Assembly (NCBI GenBank): GCA_041652335.1
Contig: JBAZHL010000007.1
Location: forward strand, 1 to 27,813
Direction of reading: 5' to 3'
Length of the DNA stretch: 27,813 nt
Source: 2-01-FULL-49-10 sp041652335
Lineage (GTDB): Bacteria > Patescibacteriota > Kazan-3B-28 > UBA10110
Part shown: positions 1 through 6,322 of the stretch, piece by piece
How the letters are laid out: every line of letters starts with the position of its first letter
How positions within the stretch are numbered: the first letter of the stretch is position 1
The notes under the pieces: model-generated
What the model saw: only the letters and a program-made list of their open reading frames with translations
What the model was told of the DNA's origin: nothing
The model's database searches: none
Made by a program: the position numbers and the translations under genes

Positions 1-22
1 AGCGGGATAACCTATCACGAGT

Positions 23-96
23 TGGCAGGGGCGGAAGGGATCGAACCCTCGTTTGTCCTTTTGGAGAGGACTGTCCTACCACTGAACGACGCCCCT
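23..96 (-). tRNA. trnW: tRNA-Trp (anticodon CCA)
   Basis: The minus strand folds into a complete 74-nt cloverleaf. The acceptor stem AGGGGCG/CGCCCCT pairs perfectly, the discriminator is G and the CCA end is encoded. The D arm is GTTC/GGAC with loop AGTGGTA. The anticodon stem GTCCT/AGGAC carries loop CTCCAAA, so the anticodon is CCA and reads UGG. The variable loop has 4 nt, and the T arm is GAGGG/CCTTC with loop TTCGATC. The acceptor stem and anticodon loop match bacterial tRNA-Trp as I remember it from E. coli. Its first two bases are also the last two of the upstream gene's TAG stop codon. tRNA-Trp commonly sits beside rpmG, secE and nusG in bacteria, and it does so here with one gene in between. 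Confidence 0.97.
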
Positions 97-754
97 ACAT
101 GTAAGCCCCGGAAAGTGCTGACATAAGGCCAAAAACTTCCCTCGCGACCAGTTTATCATAGTAATTTATGGTAATACAGCCCTGATAATTGGTCCTCTGA
201 CGAACTCCGGTATGAGGTTTTCTGTACGACTTGTAAAACTGCTTTGGCGGGATACCAGTTAATTTTGACCAAAAGGCGATCTGCTTCCTTTCGTCATGGT
301 AATCATGTAGGTGAATCATGGCGCGAAATTTATCTGACTTCACGTCAAACCCCCGCTTTAACATTGCGAGGAAGAACCTAACGAGTGCGGGGTCGGAATT
401 AGCAAATTTTAGTACATTATCGGCACTTTTCGCTCCTTCGCACCAATAAATCAAAGCAGTACATAATTTGGCTTGTTCCGGAGTTGACCGACCTACTGAC
501 TCAATAATAGGCCAGGCTAGGCGCAGAAAGTGATCTCTCTCTGATTTTGTCGTAGCAAGTTGTCTCTGGGCTGATACTAATACCCCAAGCCTAACTCTAG
601 ATTGGAGACGAGCCCGTGCTTTGGCCTCCAGGACAACGTCTCGAGCCCAAAGCGAAGCGGTGCTTTGAGAAACCGAGACTTGGTGAGCAATCTCTTTGAT
701 AGAGTACCCTTGTCTGCGCAAGGAAACTGCTTTTTGTTTAGCTATCAACTTCAT
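95..754 (-). CDS. HTH-domain orphan protein of unknown function
   Basis: A 219-residue protein that I cannot name. Residues about 6-42 form a homeodomain/resolvase-like helix-turn-helix (RRQGYSIKEIAHQVSVSQST). The C-terminal part has ALIYWCEGAKS at 100-110, FANSDPALVRFFLAML at 117-132 and HLHDYHDERKQIAFW at 148-162. These recall the compact LAGLIDADG-like fold that follows an HTH in many uncharacterised proteins of Candidate Phyla Radiation bacteria; that likeness is from memory and is weak. It could be a DNA-binding regulator or a degenerate homing-endonuclease relative. A perfect TATAAT lies 31 bases upstream of the ATG, and a G-rich run (GTGGGGG) may act as ribosome binding site. It is the only gene here not tied to core gene expression, and its stop codon overlaps tRNA-Trp. 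Confidence 0.8.
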   Translation of the reverse strand: MKLIAKQKAVSLRRQGYSIKEIAHQVSVSQSTASLWARDVVLEAKARARLQSRVRLGVLVSAQRQLATTKSERDHFLRLAWPIIESVGRSTPEQAKLCTALIYWCEGAKSADNVLKFANSDPALVRFFLAMLKRGFDVKSDKFRAMIHLHDYHDERKQIAFWSKLTGIPPKQFYKSYRKPHTGVRQRTNYQGCITINYYDKLVAREVFGLMSALSGAYM

Positions 755-769
755 ATAGAACCCCCACTA

Positions 770-793
770 TAGTATTACACAACCATTATACTA
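770..793. promoter_or_regulatory. Inverted repeat over the HTH gene promoter (possible operator)
   Basis: The arms TAGTAT (770-775) and ATACTA (788-793) are perfect reverse complements separated by 12 nt. The second arm overlaps the TATAAT -10 box. A two-fold site over a promoter just upstream of a helix-turn-helix gene would suit autoregulation, but the arms are short and AT-rich and chance cannot be excluded. Confidence 0.25.
785..790 (-). promoter_or_regulatory. Candidate -10 box for the HTH orphan gene
   Basis: The minus strand reads TATAAT here, a perfect sigma-70 -10 hexamer. It lies about 30 nt before the ATG of the HTH gene, which would give a short 5' leader. No convincing -35 box lies 16-18 nt further upstream, so this is only half a promoter by sequence. 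It sits just beyond a strong hairpin that could end the preceding transcript, which fits a separate transcription unit for the HTH gene and tRNA-Trp. Confidence 0.4.
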
Positions 794-820
794 CCATAGA
801 GGATAATTGGGATGACCATA

Positions 821-843
821 AACCCCGCTACGGGAGCGGGGTT
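821..843 (-). terminator. Strong hairpin, probable terminator of the rpmG transcript
   Basis: AACCCCGCT and AGCGGGGTT form a perfect 9-bp GC-rich stem with a 5-nt loop. On the minus strand the stem is followed by TTTATGG, so the U-tract is short and termination may be inefficient. It lies downstream of rpmG and just before the promoter of the HTH gene, the expected place for the end of the super-operon. Confidence 0.5.
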
Positions 844-893
844 CTGGATCCTGAATAAGTTATCTATGATGGGCCTACGGCAGTTAAGTGTTT

Positions 894-966
894 CCAGGAT
901 GACAGGAGGAGGGAGTGGGGTTTTGTTAGGTTATTGATGTGGATCCCCGCCTTCGCGGGAATGACA
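894..966. repeat. Palindromic repeat patch downstream of rpmG
   Basis: A copy of a short motif (CAGGATGACAGGAGGAG, from 895) is followed by an imperfect hairpin at 943-962, ATCCCCGC-CTTC-GCGGGAAT, with one mismatch. The same vocabulary, GGAT plus a palindrome plus GATGAC or AATGAC, recurs on the other side of rpmG. I associate such elements with dispersed intergenic repeats in many bacterial genomes. No coding potential is seen. Confidence 0.55.
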
Positions 967-975
967 ACTGGGGGG

Positions 976-1158
976 TTATTTGGTTTCTTTGTGGGGAGTG
1001 CGTTTGCGGCATATCTTGCAGAACTTTAATCGGTTGATCCGATCGGGAGTGTTGGTAGGGTTCTTGCGAGTATGATAATACGTCTGTTTGCACTCGGTGC
1101 AGATCAGCTTGATCAGTGGACGCTTAACCTTTTTTTGGATCTTACCTTTTTGGGCCAT
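976..1158 (-). CDS. rpmG: Ribosomal protein bL33
   Basis: A 60-residue basic protein with two CxxC pairs (C20/C23 and C47/C50), the zinc-binding form of L33. It is a small component of the large subunit near the E site. The core ICTECKQTYYHTRKNP followed by RLKFCKICRKRTPHKE is typical of the family, and the length is slightly above the usual 50-55. The ATG is the only sensible start, and no Shine-Dalgarno sequence is visible before it. It is separated from nusG by 189 nt of repeats, unlike the tight packing elsewhere. rpmG next to secE and nusG is a classical bacterial association, although here it follows nusG instead of preceding secE. Confidence 0.95.
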   Translation of the reverse strand: MAQKGKIQKKVKRPLIKLICTECKQTYYHTRKNPTNTPDRINRLKFCKICRKRTPHKETK

Positions 1159-1191
1159 GATAGTGAATTAATGATGAATGTTTCCGCCTGG

Positions 1192-1226
1192 ATTCCCGAC
1201 CCGGATTCTTCGCTCCGATCGGGAAT
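1192..1226. repeat. Palindromic repeat between rpmG and nusG
   Basis: The arms ATTCCCGA (1192-1199) and TCGGGAAT (1219-1226) are perfect reverse complements. They enclose a second small stem, CGGA (1202-1205) with TCCG (1214-1217), so the element folds into a long hairpin. It is flanked by GGATT and ATGACG, matching the motif style of the patch at 894-966. This looks like a dispersed palindromic unit. Confidence 0.55.
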
Positions 1227-1280
1227 GACGAAAGGAGGAGAGCCAGGATGTTTTACGCTTTCGCTAGATCCTTCGCTACG

Positions 1281-1337
1281 CTCAGGATGACGGGAGGAGT
1301 GAGCTCAGGATGACGGGAGGAGTGAGCTCAGGATGAC
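1281..1337. repeat. 23-bp tandem repeat, 2.5 copies
   Basis: The unit beginning CTCAGGATGACGGGAGGAG and ending TGAG occurs at 1281-1303 and 1304-1326 exactly, then as 11 bases at 1327-1337. Immediately upstream, GATCCTTCGCTACGCTCAGGATGAC (1267 onward) shows that the tandem copies derive from the palindromic repeat type. The array ends 10 bases from the nusG stop codon. Confidence 0.85.
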
Positions 1338-1347
1338 AATATGTATA

Positions 1348-1962
1348 CTATACTTTTTTGACTTGGAGGAAGTCTAATTCGACGGGGGTTTCGCGGCCGA
1401 AGATGGAGACCAATACCTTGATCTTACCGCGTGCCTCATCGATCTCGCTTACTGTACCGTCGTAATCCTTGAACGGGCCGTCGTTGATGTGGACCAGATC
1501 CCCCATCCGCAGATCGATCTTATGCTTCGGCTCTTCTACCCGCATCCGTTTTTTGATGGTATCCATCTCGGTATCGGCGATGGGAACGGGAACGGTGCCC
1601 GAGCCAATAAACCCGGTAACGTTAGGGGTGTTACGGACAACGTACCAAGAGGCCTCCGTTACAATCATCTTAACCAAGACGTAGCCCGGGAAGATCTTCT
1701 TCTCCACCGTTTTCCGCTTACCGTTCTTGATCTCGATCTGTTTTTCTTTGGGGACTAATACTTTAAAGATCTTATCGCCCATATCCAGCGATTCGATGCG
1801 TTGACGCAGACTATCCGCCACGGCGTCCTCGTAACCAGAGTAGGTATGCAACACATACCATTGGCCGGGACCGGCATCATTTAATGCATCCAGAGCGGCT
1901 TTGTCGCCATTGGGGGTCTCTTCGACCACTTCTTCCGATTGTAAATTATTCTCGTCTGCCAT
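1348..1962 (-). CDS. nusG: Transcription elongation/antitermination factor NusG
   Basis: NusG binds RNA polymerase, modulates pausing and couples transcription to Rho or to the ribosome. The 204-residue protein has an acidic N-terminal tail (1-33), an NGN domain (about 34-125, with GQWYVLHTYSGYE and FPGYVLVKM) and a C-terminal KOW domain (from about 154, GDLVHINDGPFKDYDGTV). Length and domain order are normal apart from the 30-residue tail. The ATG lies 5 nt after the secE stop, so the two are probably translated together. rplK and rplA, its usual downstream partners, are missing; the next gene is rpmG after a repeat-filled gap. Confidence 0.98.
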   Translation of the reverse strand: MADENNLQSEEVVEETPNGDKAALDALNDAGPGQWYVLHTYSGYEDAVADSLRQRIESLDMGDKIFKVLVPKEKQIEIKNGKRKTVEKKIFPGYVLVKMIVTEASWYVVRNTPNVTGFIGSGTVPVPIADTEMDTIKKRMRVEEPKHKIDLRMGDLVHINDGPFKDYDGTVSEIDEARGKIKVLVSIFGRETPVELDFLQVKKV

Positions 1963-1967
1963 CTCTA

Positions 1968-2243
1968 TTAATTTGCTGGGTTACTTTCTACTTGAATATC
2001 TTCGGGATTAACTTGGATAGGCGTGCTGGTGTTGGTGGTAGCGTCACGAGTTTCTTTAAATACCAACAACTCTCTTAACCCGGTAGTAATTCCTAAATCC
2101 ACTACGCTGGCAAATATTCCGAATAAAGCCGATATGACTATTACTGCAATGGTCATCTTTAGCACCACGGAACGAGTAGGCCAACTTACCCGGCTCAATT
2201 CCCGGATTGCCTCTGAAATGAACTGTTTGATTTTTTTGAACAT
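1968..2243 (-). CDS. secE: Preprotein translocase subunit SecE
   Basis: A 91-residue single-span SecE, which clamps SecY in the export channel. The amphipathic helix with the family signature EAIRELSRVSWPT (11-23) is followed by a transmembrane segment at about 28-50. A hydrophilic tail of about 30 residues after the membrane segment is longer than usual. The start chosen is the ATG at 2243, 4 nt after the rpsI stop. The frame is open further to a GTG at 2324, but that would add 27 residues inside rpsI with no resemblance to SecE. Confidence 0.95.
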   Translation of the reverse strand: MFKKIKQFISEAIRELSRVSWPTRSVVLKMTIAVIVISALFGIFASVVDLGITTGLRELLVFKETRDATTNTSTPIQVNPEDIQVESNPAN

Positions 2244-2247
2244 GCGT

Positions 2248-2661
2248 TTAGCGTTTGGCAAACTGAGGAGCCCGACGTGCTCGCTTAAGACCTGGCTTCT
2301 TGCGCTCTTTGGCCCGAGGGTCACGAGTAAGTAATCCGGCGCTCTTTAATGTTTTACGTAAAGCGAGATCGACATCTAATAAAGCCCGCGCCACGCCGTG
2401 ACGAATAGCATCGGCTTGGCTACGAGGGCCACCACCAGCTACTACCACCGAGATATCAAACCGATCCTTCATCCCGACCGCTACCAACGGCTGGATAACG
2501 ACATCCAGGAGGCTGGCAGGAGATAGATAGGTCTTAGCTGGCTTATCATTGATCACAGCTTGACCGCTGCCTTCGTATAACCGAACTCTGGCAGTGGCGG
2601 TCTTCCGACGACCGGTGCCGTAATGATATTTACCAGTAAACTTGGGTGCTGTGGTGGTCAT
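2248..2661 (-). CDS. rpsI: Ribosomal protein uS9
   Basis: A 137-residue S9, a small-subunit head protein whose C-terminal tail reaches the P-site tRNA anticodon. Signatures are GTGRRKTATARVRL near residue 16, GGGPRSQADAIRHGVARALL in the middle, and a basic end with GLKRARRAPQFAKR. The final KR is the conserved P-site contact. It starts 1 nt after the rplM stop, the usual L13-S9 pair. Confidence 0.98.
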   Translation of the reverse strand: MTTTAPKFTGKYHYGTGRRKTATARVRLYEGSGQAVINDKPAKTYLSPASLLDVVIQPLVAVGMKDRFDISVVVAGGGPRSQADAIRHGVARALLDVDLALRKTLKSAGLLTRDPRAKERKKPGLKRARRAPQFAKR

Positions 2662-2662
2662 A

Positions 2663-3097
2663 TTATAATTCTAACTTAATGGGGTTCTGGGCTTGATGGG
2701 GATGAGTCTCACCTGAATACACTTTGAGATTATCCATCCGCTCTTTCCGTAGTCTATTTTTGGGTAACATCCCATAAACAGCGTGGATCAAGGCATCGGG
2801 AGACTTTTCTGCCATCACCCGAGCTAAGGGCTTGCGCCTAATTCCACCGGGATAGCCAGTGTAGTGAATATATTCTTTCTGCTCTAATTTTCTACCAGTT
2901 ACTTTAATATCGTCAGCGTTGATTACCACCACTTTAGTTTTGGGGGTGATGGCAGGATCAAAGGTGGGGACGCTCTTACCCATTAGGATACCAGCGATCT
3001 TGGTGGCTAATCTGCCCAACACCAAGCCCTTAGCATCTACGAGATGCCAGATCTCTTTAACTTCCGATAGTTTTGGTCTCCTGGTAGTCTTCTTCAT
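2663..3097 (-). CDS. rplM: Ribosomal protein uL13
   Basis: L13 is an early-assembly protein of the large subunit. The 144-residue protein contains WHLVDAKGLVLGRLATKIA near the start and the signature HAVYGMLPKNRLRKERMDNL followed by KVYSGETHPHQAQNP. The start is set at the ATG at 3097, 1 nt after the rplQ stop. The frame runs upstream to a GTG at 3130, which would only add residues encoded within rplQ. L13-S9 joined to the alpha operon is a common arrangement. Confidence 0.97.
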   Translation of the reverse strand: MKKTTRRPKLSEVKEIWHLVDAKGLVLGRLATKIAGILMGKSVPTFDPAITPKTKVVVINADDIKVTGRKLEQKEYIHYTGYPGGIRRKPLARVMAEKSPDALIHAVYGMLPKNRLRKERMDNLKVYSGETHPHQAQNPIKLEL

Positions 3098-3098
3098 A

Positions 3099-3449
3099 TT
3101 AAACAAATTCAATGCGAGCCATCTTGGCACGATCCCCTGGGCGTGACTGCAGCTTTACTATTCTTAAGTATCCGCCGGTTTTCTTAGTGTAGCGAGGGGC
3201 GATCTCCTTGGTTAACTTTCTAACCAACAGCTGATTACTGAACAACCGCTTCATTAGATACTGCTTGGTCTGTAGATTATCGGTTTTGGCCCGGTGAGTT
3301 AACCGCTCTAAGATCGGCAAAGCTAACTTGGCTTTGGCCAAAGTAGTGCTAACCTTCTCGTAAAGTATTAACGATAGCACCAAATTAGTGAGCAGGCTCT
3401 CCCGCTTCTTTTTTACTCGGCCAATTTTTCCCCCGGTGACTTGCTTCAT
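3099..3449 (-). CDS. rplQ: Ribosomal protein bL17
   Basis: A 116-residue L17, a large-subunit protein near the exit tunnel. The usual opening is present in the form KRESLLTNLVLSLILYEKV (compare RxALLRNLVTSLIxHExI), followed by TTLAKAKLALPILERLTHRAK and the C-terminal DRAKMARIEFV. The usual MRH start is replaced by MKQVTGGKIGRVKKK. It follows rpoA by 4 nt, the standard rpoA-rplQ pair. Confidence 0.96.
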   Translation of the reverse strand: MKQVTGGKIGRVKKKRESLLTNLVLSLILYEKVSTTLAKAKLALPILERLTHRAKTDNLQTKQYLMKRLFSNQLLVRKLTKEIAPRYTKKTGGYLRIVKLQSRPGDRAKMARIEFV

Positions 3450-3453
3450 AGAT

Positions 3454-4413
3454 TTAGTTGAACTCTAAGCCTAATTCGTCCATTTTATCGGCGATCTCGG
3501 TGACTGCCCGCTCCCCCACGCCCTTCATCTCGAGCAAACCTTTACGGCCAGCCGACAAGATATCCTTAACCTTTTTAATTCCATTCTGAACCAGAGCATT
3601 GGTGGTACGAATTGATAGATTGATCTCTTCGACCGAGAAACCCTTGGGGTCGTTGCCCTTAGCAGCCGGAGCCTCTTCTGGGGTCTCTTCCTCGGCGGGG
3701 GCTTCACTGATCTCCTCTGGTTTATTAACAGGTATCGGGGTTTCGGTTAAGGTAGCGAACTGAGCCAACAGGATGTCGGCTGACTGCTTAATGGCTTCAC
3801 GCGGGGTAATAGCGCCATCGGTTTCTACCTCGATGGTTAATTTGTCGTAATCGACCCGCTCGCCGACACGAGTGTTTTCCACCTGGATGCTGCAGCGTCG
3901 AACTGGCGAGAAGACGGCATCAATAGCGATCGTACCGATAGCAAATTCCTTATCATCGATCTCGTCGCTTAAAAGGTAGCCGCGACCACGCTCGATTCTG
4001 ACCTCGCCCTCGAACGGACGATTGGTGGTGATGGTGGCGATGTGCTGATCGGGATTAATTAATTCGACTGAGCTCGATAGTTTAAGATCCTGACCAGTTA
4101 CTTCGCCCGCTTTGCTTACCTTAAAGCTGGCGGTGACTGGCCCTTCTTCGTGCATATTAAAGCGCAGGTTCTTAATGTTGAGCATAATCTCCACCACATC
4201 TTCTTTAACACCATCAATGGTGGTGAATTCGTGATCGACACCACTAATACGAAAAGCAGTGGCGGCTGCTCCAGGCAGCGATGTTAACAACACGCGACGC
4301 AGGGAATTACCGACTGTTGTACCGTAACCAGGATAGAACGGTTCGATCACAAACACTGCGGAGTTACCTTCGTCTTTAACTATCTTGATGGCCGGGATAT
4401 TAATTGCTTCCAC
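3454..4413 (-). CDS. rpoA: RNA polymerase subunit alpha
   Basis: Alpha dimerises to nucleate RNA polymerase assembly, and its C-terminal domain contacts UP elements and activators. The 319 residues comprise the N-terminal assembly domain (1 to about 228, with EPFYPGYGTTVGNSLRRVLL at 24-43), an acidic Pro/Ala/Glu linker (about 229-256) and a full C-terminal domain (256-319). In the latter, R269 and N272 (LSIRTTNAL) align with the DNA-contacting R265 and N268 of E. coli, and K298 is replaced by R302. The start is GTG, supported by a strong Shine-Dalgarno GGAGG 6 nt upstream. It follows rpsD by 24 nt. Confidence 0.98.
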   Translation of the reverse strand: MEAINIPAIKIVKDEGNSAVFVIEPFYPGYGTTVGNSLRRVLLTSLPGAAATAFRISGVDHEFTTIDGVKEDVVEIMLNIKNLRFNMHEEGPVTASFKVSKAGEVTGQDLKLSSSVELINPDQHIATITTNRPFEGEVRIERGRGYLLSDEIDDKEFAIGTIAIDAVFSPVRRCSIQVENTRVGERVDYDKLTIEVETDGAITPREAIKQSADILLAQFATLTETPIPVNKPEEISEAPAEEETPEEAPAAKGNDPKGFSVEEINLSIRTTNALVQNGIKKVKDILSAGRKGLLEMKGVGERAVTEIADKMDELGLEFN

Positions 4414-4437
4414 TTTCGCCCTCCAATCCTTTTTAAA

Positions 4438-5064
4438 TTATCGTGAATAGAACTCAATAATTAATGATTCATCAACCGGCAGGTCGATCTCGGATCGAGC
4501 CGGAAGATCCTTAACCTCGATGGTAAATTTGGTGCTATCGACCTTTAGCCAACTAACTGGTTTGTTGGCAGCGGCGTAAGCGCCAATGGATTCTTTTAAT
4601 CTACTACTCTTACCAGTGAGCTCGAGCTTATCCCCGGCTTTAACCAAGATCGACGGGATGGTAACCTTGCGGCCATTAAAGCTGAACTGACCATGTGCTA
4701 ACCACTGCCGAGCCTGAGGATGAGAGTTAGCCCAACCCGCCCGATAGATAACGTTGTCTAACCGAGATTCTAATATCTGCATAAAGTTATCACTGGCAGA
4801 ACCGGATTGGTTAGAAGCCATACCATAGTACTTGCGCATCTGGCTTTCACTAATGTGATAAAAGATCCGGGCTTTCTGCTTTTCGCGCAGTTGCAATCCG
4901 TAACCGGTGTATTTGCGAAATCCTTGCTTGCTACCGTGGGCTCCTGGGGGTTGCTTGCGTTGTGATTTAACAAACTTAGCCGCAGTGCTGCGGTCGGTGA
5001 ACAAAGCAAACTCCTCACCGAAGCGACGTATTTTTCTAAGTTTTGGTCCAGTATATCTGCCCAT
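4438..5064 (-). CDS. rpsD: Ribosomal protein uS4
   Basis: S4 initiates small-subunit body assembly, and in many bacteria it represses its own operon. The 208-residue protein opens with MGRYTGPKLRKIRRFGE. It has an S4 RNA-binding domain with SRLDNVIYRAGWANSHPQAR and GQFSFNGRKVTIPS, and ends in IIEFYSR. The N-terminal region has no cysteines, so this is the zinc-free form. AAGGAG lies 9 nt before the ATG, spanning the end of rpsK. Confidence 0.98.
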   Translation of the reverse strand: MGRYTGPKLRKIRRFGEEFALFTDRSTAAKFVKSQRKQPPGAHGSKQGFRKYTGYGLQLREKQKARIFYHISESQMRKYYGMASNQSGSASDNFMQILESRLDNVIYRAGWANSHPQARQWLAHGQFSFNGRKVTIPSILVKAGDKLELTGKSSRLKESIGAYAAANKPVSWLKVDSTKFTIEVKDLPARSEIDLPVDESLIIEFYSR

Positions 5065-5066
5065 TA

Positions 5067-5534
5067 TTAAACTCTCCTTGCTTTACGAGGCCGAGGGCCG
5101 TTATGAGGTAACGGAGTAACATCCTTGATACCTACAACTGTTAACCCGGCGGCATCTAACGATCTGATGGCTGCGTCACGACCACTACCCACGCCCTTAA
5201 CAAACACATCCACCTTGATCATGCCCAACTCTACGGCCTTGGCGGCGGCAGACTTGGCTGCCATAGATGAGGCGTACGGGGTGGACTTACGCGACCCCTT
5301 AAAGCCAGCACTACCAGCGCTGCCCCAGGATATCACGCCGCCCTGCAGATCGGTAATAGTAATAAAAGTATTGTTAAAAGAGGACTGAATGTAAACCTTA
5401 CCTTCGGGGACAACCCGCTTGGTTTTCTTTTTAGTCCGAGCCTTAGTGGCGATCTTGGCTTGATAAGCCTGCCGCTTAGCTTCGGCTTTCCGACCTTTTT
5501 CTGCCTTTTTTTGAAGTCGCTTCTTTCTCGACAT
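5067..5534 (-). CDS. rpsK: Ribosomal protein uS11 with long basic N-terminus
   Basis: S11 lines the small-subunit platform by the E site. The 155-residue protein has the core from about residue 37, with VYIQSSFNNTFITITDLQGG, GFKGSRKSTPYAS and the end TPLPHNGPRPRKARRV. About 25 extra residues precede the core, an Ala/Lys/Arg-rich segment likely to be helical (KKRLQKKAEKGRKAEAKRQ). The family is usually near 129 residues. No internal ATG would give the standard start, so the extension is probably real. Confidence 0.97.
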   Translation of the reverse strand: MSRKKRLQKKAEKGRKAEAKRQAYQAKIATKARTKKKTKRVVPEGKVYIQSSFNNTFITITDLQGGVISWGSAGSAGFKGSRKSTPYASSMAAKSAAAKAVELGMIKVDVFVKGVGSGRDAAIRSLDAAGLTVVGIKDVTPLPHNGPRPRKARRV

Positions 5535-5544
5535 AGTTTAAGGT

Positions 5545-5931
5545 TTAGGTCTTATCGGATGATTTCTTGCGGCCGCTGCCCACCGTGACACGCTTGCCTC
5601 GCTTGGTGCGAGCATTAGTTTTAGTGGTTTGGCCACGAGCTGGAAGATTTTTCTTATGACGATCGCCCCGATAGGCGCCGATATCTTTTAACCGTTTAAT
5701 ATTGGTGGAAGTTTCGCGACGGAGATCACCCTCTACCCGGTAGGTCTTTTCGATAATCTCTTTAATATGGTTAGCTTCGTCTTCAGTTAAGACATCACTC
5801 CGTTTATTAATATCGATCTTAGCTTCGGCCAAGATCTCGCGTGAACGAGCCGGACCAATGCCGTAAATATAAGTCAGAGCGAATTCCATTCGCTTACCGG
5901 CGGGCAACTGAATACCTAATATTCTAACCAT
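5545..5931 (-). CDS. rpsM: Ribosomal protein uS13
   Basis: A 128-residue S13, a small-subunit head protein that bridges to the large subunit and touches P-site tRNA. It has MVRILGIQLPAGKRMEFALT, a YIYGIGPARSREIL turn, and the signature RGDRHKKNLPARGQTTKTNARTKRG near the C-terminus. Its ATG overlaps the rpmJ stop in a TAATG, indicating coupled translation. Confidence 0.98.
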   Translation of the reverse strand: MVRILGIQLPAGKRMEFALTYIYGIGPARSREILAEAKIDINKRSDVLTEDEANHIKEIIEKTYRVEGDLRRETSTNIKRLKDIGAYRGDRHKKNLPARGQTTKTNARTKRGKRVTVGSGRKKSSDKT

Positions 5932-6044
5932 TAACCCTGAGCTTGCTTATGTTTAGGATTACTACAGATGATCCGCACCCGACGCTTCCGTCTGATAACG
6001 CGGCAGTTTTTACACATCTTTTTGACTGAAGTTCTAACTTTCAT
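5931..6044 (-). CDS. rpmJ: Ribosomal protein bL36
   Basis: A 37-residue L36, short enough to be missed by length-filtered gene calling. The translation begins MKVRTSVKKMCKNCRVIRRK and ends NPKHKQAQG. C11, C14, C27 and H32 form the zinc site of the classical form. L36 stabilises 23S rRNA near the peptidyl-transferase region. Its TAA overlaps the rpsM ATG by one base, and it lies between infA and rpsM as in most bacteria. No Shine-Dalgarno is evident (ACGGG is nearest). Confidence 0.97.
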   Translation of the reverse strand: MKVRTSVKKMCKNCRVIRRKRRVRIICSNPKHKQAQG

Positions 6045-6061
6045 CCCGTTAAAATTGATTT

Positions 6062-6078
6062 TGGTTACTGACTAACCA
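6062..6078 (-). other. Small hairpin between infA and rpmJ
   Basis: TGGTTA and TAACCA (6062-6067 and 6073-6078) pair around a 5-nt loop, next to an 8-bp palindrome AGCCGGCT at 6078-6085. They fill the 43-nt gap in front of rpmJ. No U-tract follows, so it is not a terminator; a role in processing or translation control is only a guess. Confidence 0.35.
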
Positions 6079-6087
6079 GCCGGCTAC

Positions 6088-6306
6088 TTATTTGTGCCGA
6101 TAAACGATCCTGCCTTTTTCGATGTCGTAAGGACTCATCTCGACCGTGACGGTATCACCCGGCAGGATCTTGATGTAGTGCATCCGCATCTTGCCAGAGA
6201 TATGGCAGAGGATCACATGTCCGCCCTCAATCTCCACCCGGAAGTGGGCGTTAGGGAGCGATTCGATGACCCGACCCTTAACTTCAATAACTTGCTTAGC
6301 GGACAT
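6088..6306 (-). CDS. infA: Translation initiation factor IF-1
   Basis: A 72-residue single OB-fold protein that binds the ribosomal A site during initiation. VIEVKGRVIESLPNAHFRVE, HISGKMRMHYIKILPGDTV and SPYDIEKGRIVYR are the family signatures, and the length is standard. The ATG has no Shine-Dalgarno sequence, but a good promoter lies immediately upstream (6323-6350), so IF-1 may be made from a near-leaderless transcript as well as from the long one. Confidence 0.99.
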   Translation of the reverse strand: MSAKQVIEVKGRVIESLPNAHFRVEIEGGHVILCHISGKMRMHYIKILPGDTVTVEMSPYDIEKGRIVYRHK

Positions 6307-6322
6307 AATCTGTTACTTGACT

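Noticed and set aside
1072..1290. A 72-codon plus-strand open frame across rpmG and the repeats
   Set aside because: The second half is translated repeat sequence and the first half is antisense to bL33.
1281..1337. CRISPR array
   Set aside because: The 23-bp units abut with no spacers, only 2.5 copies exist, and no cas gene is present.
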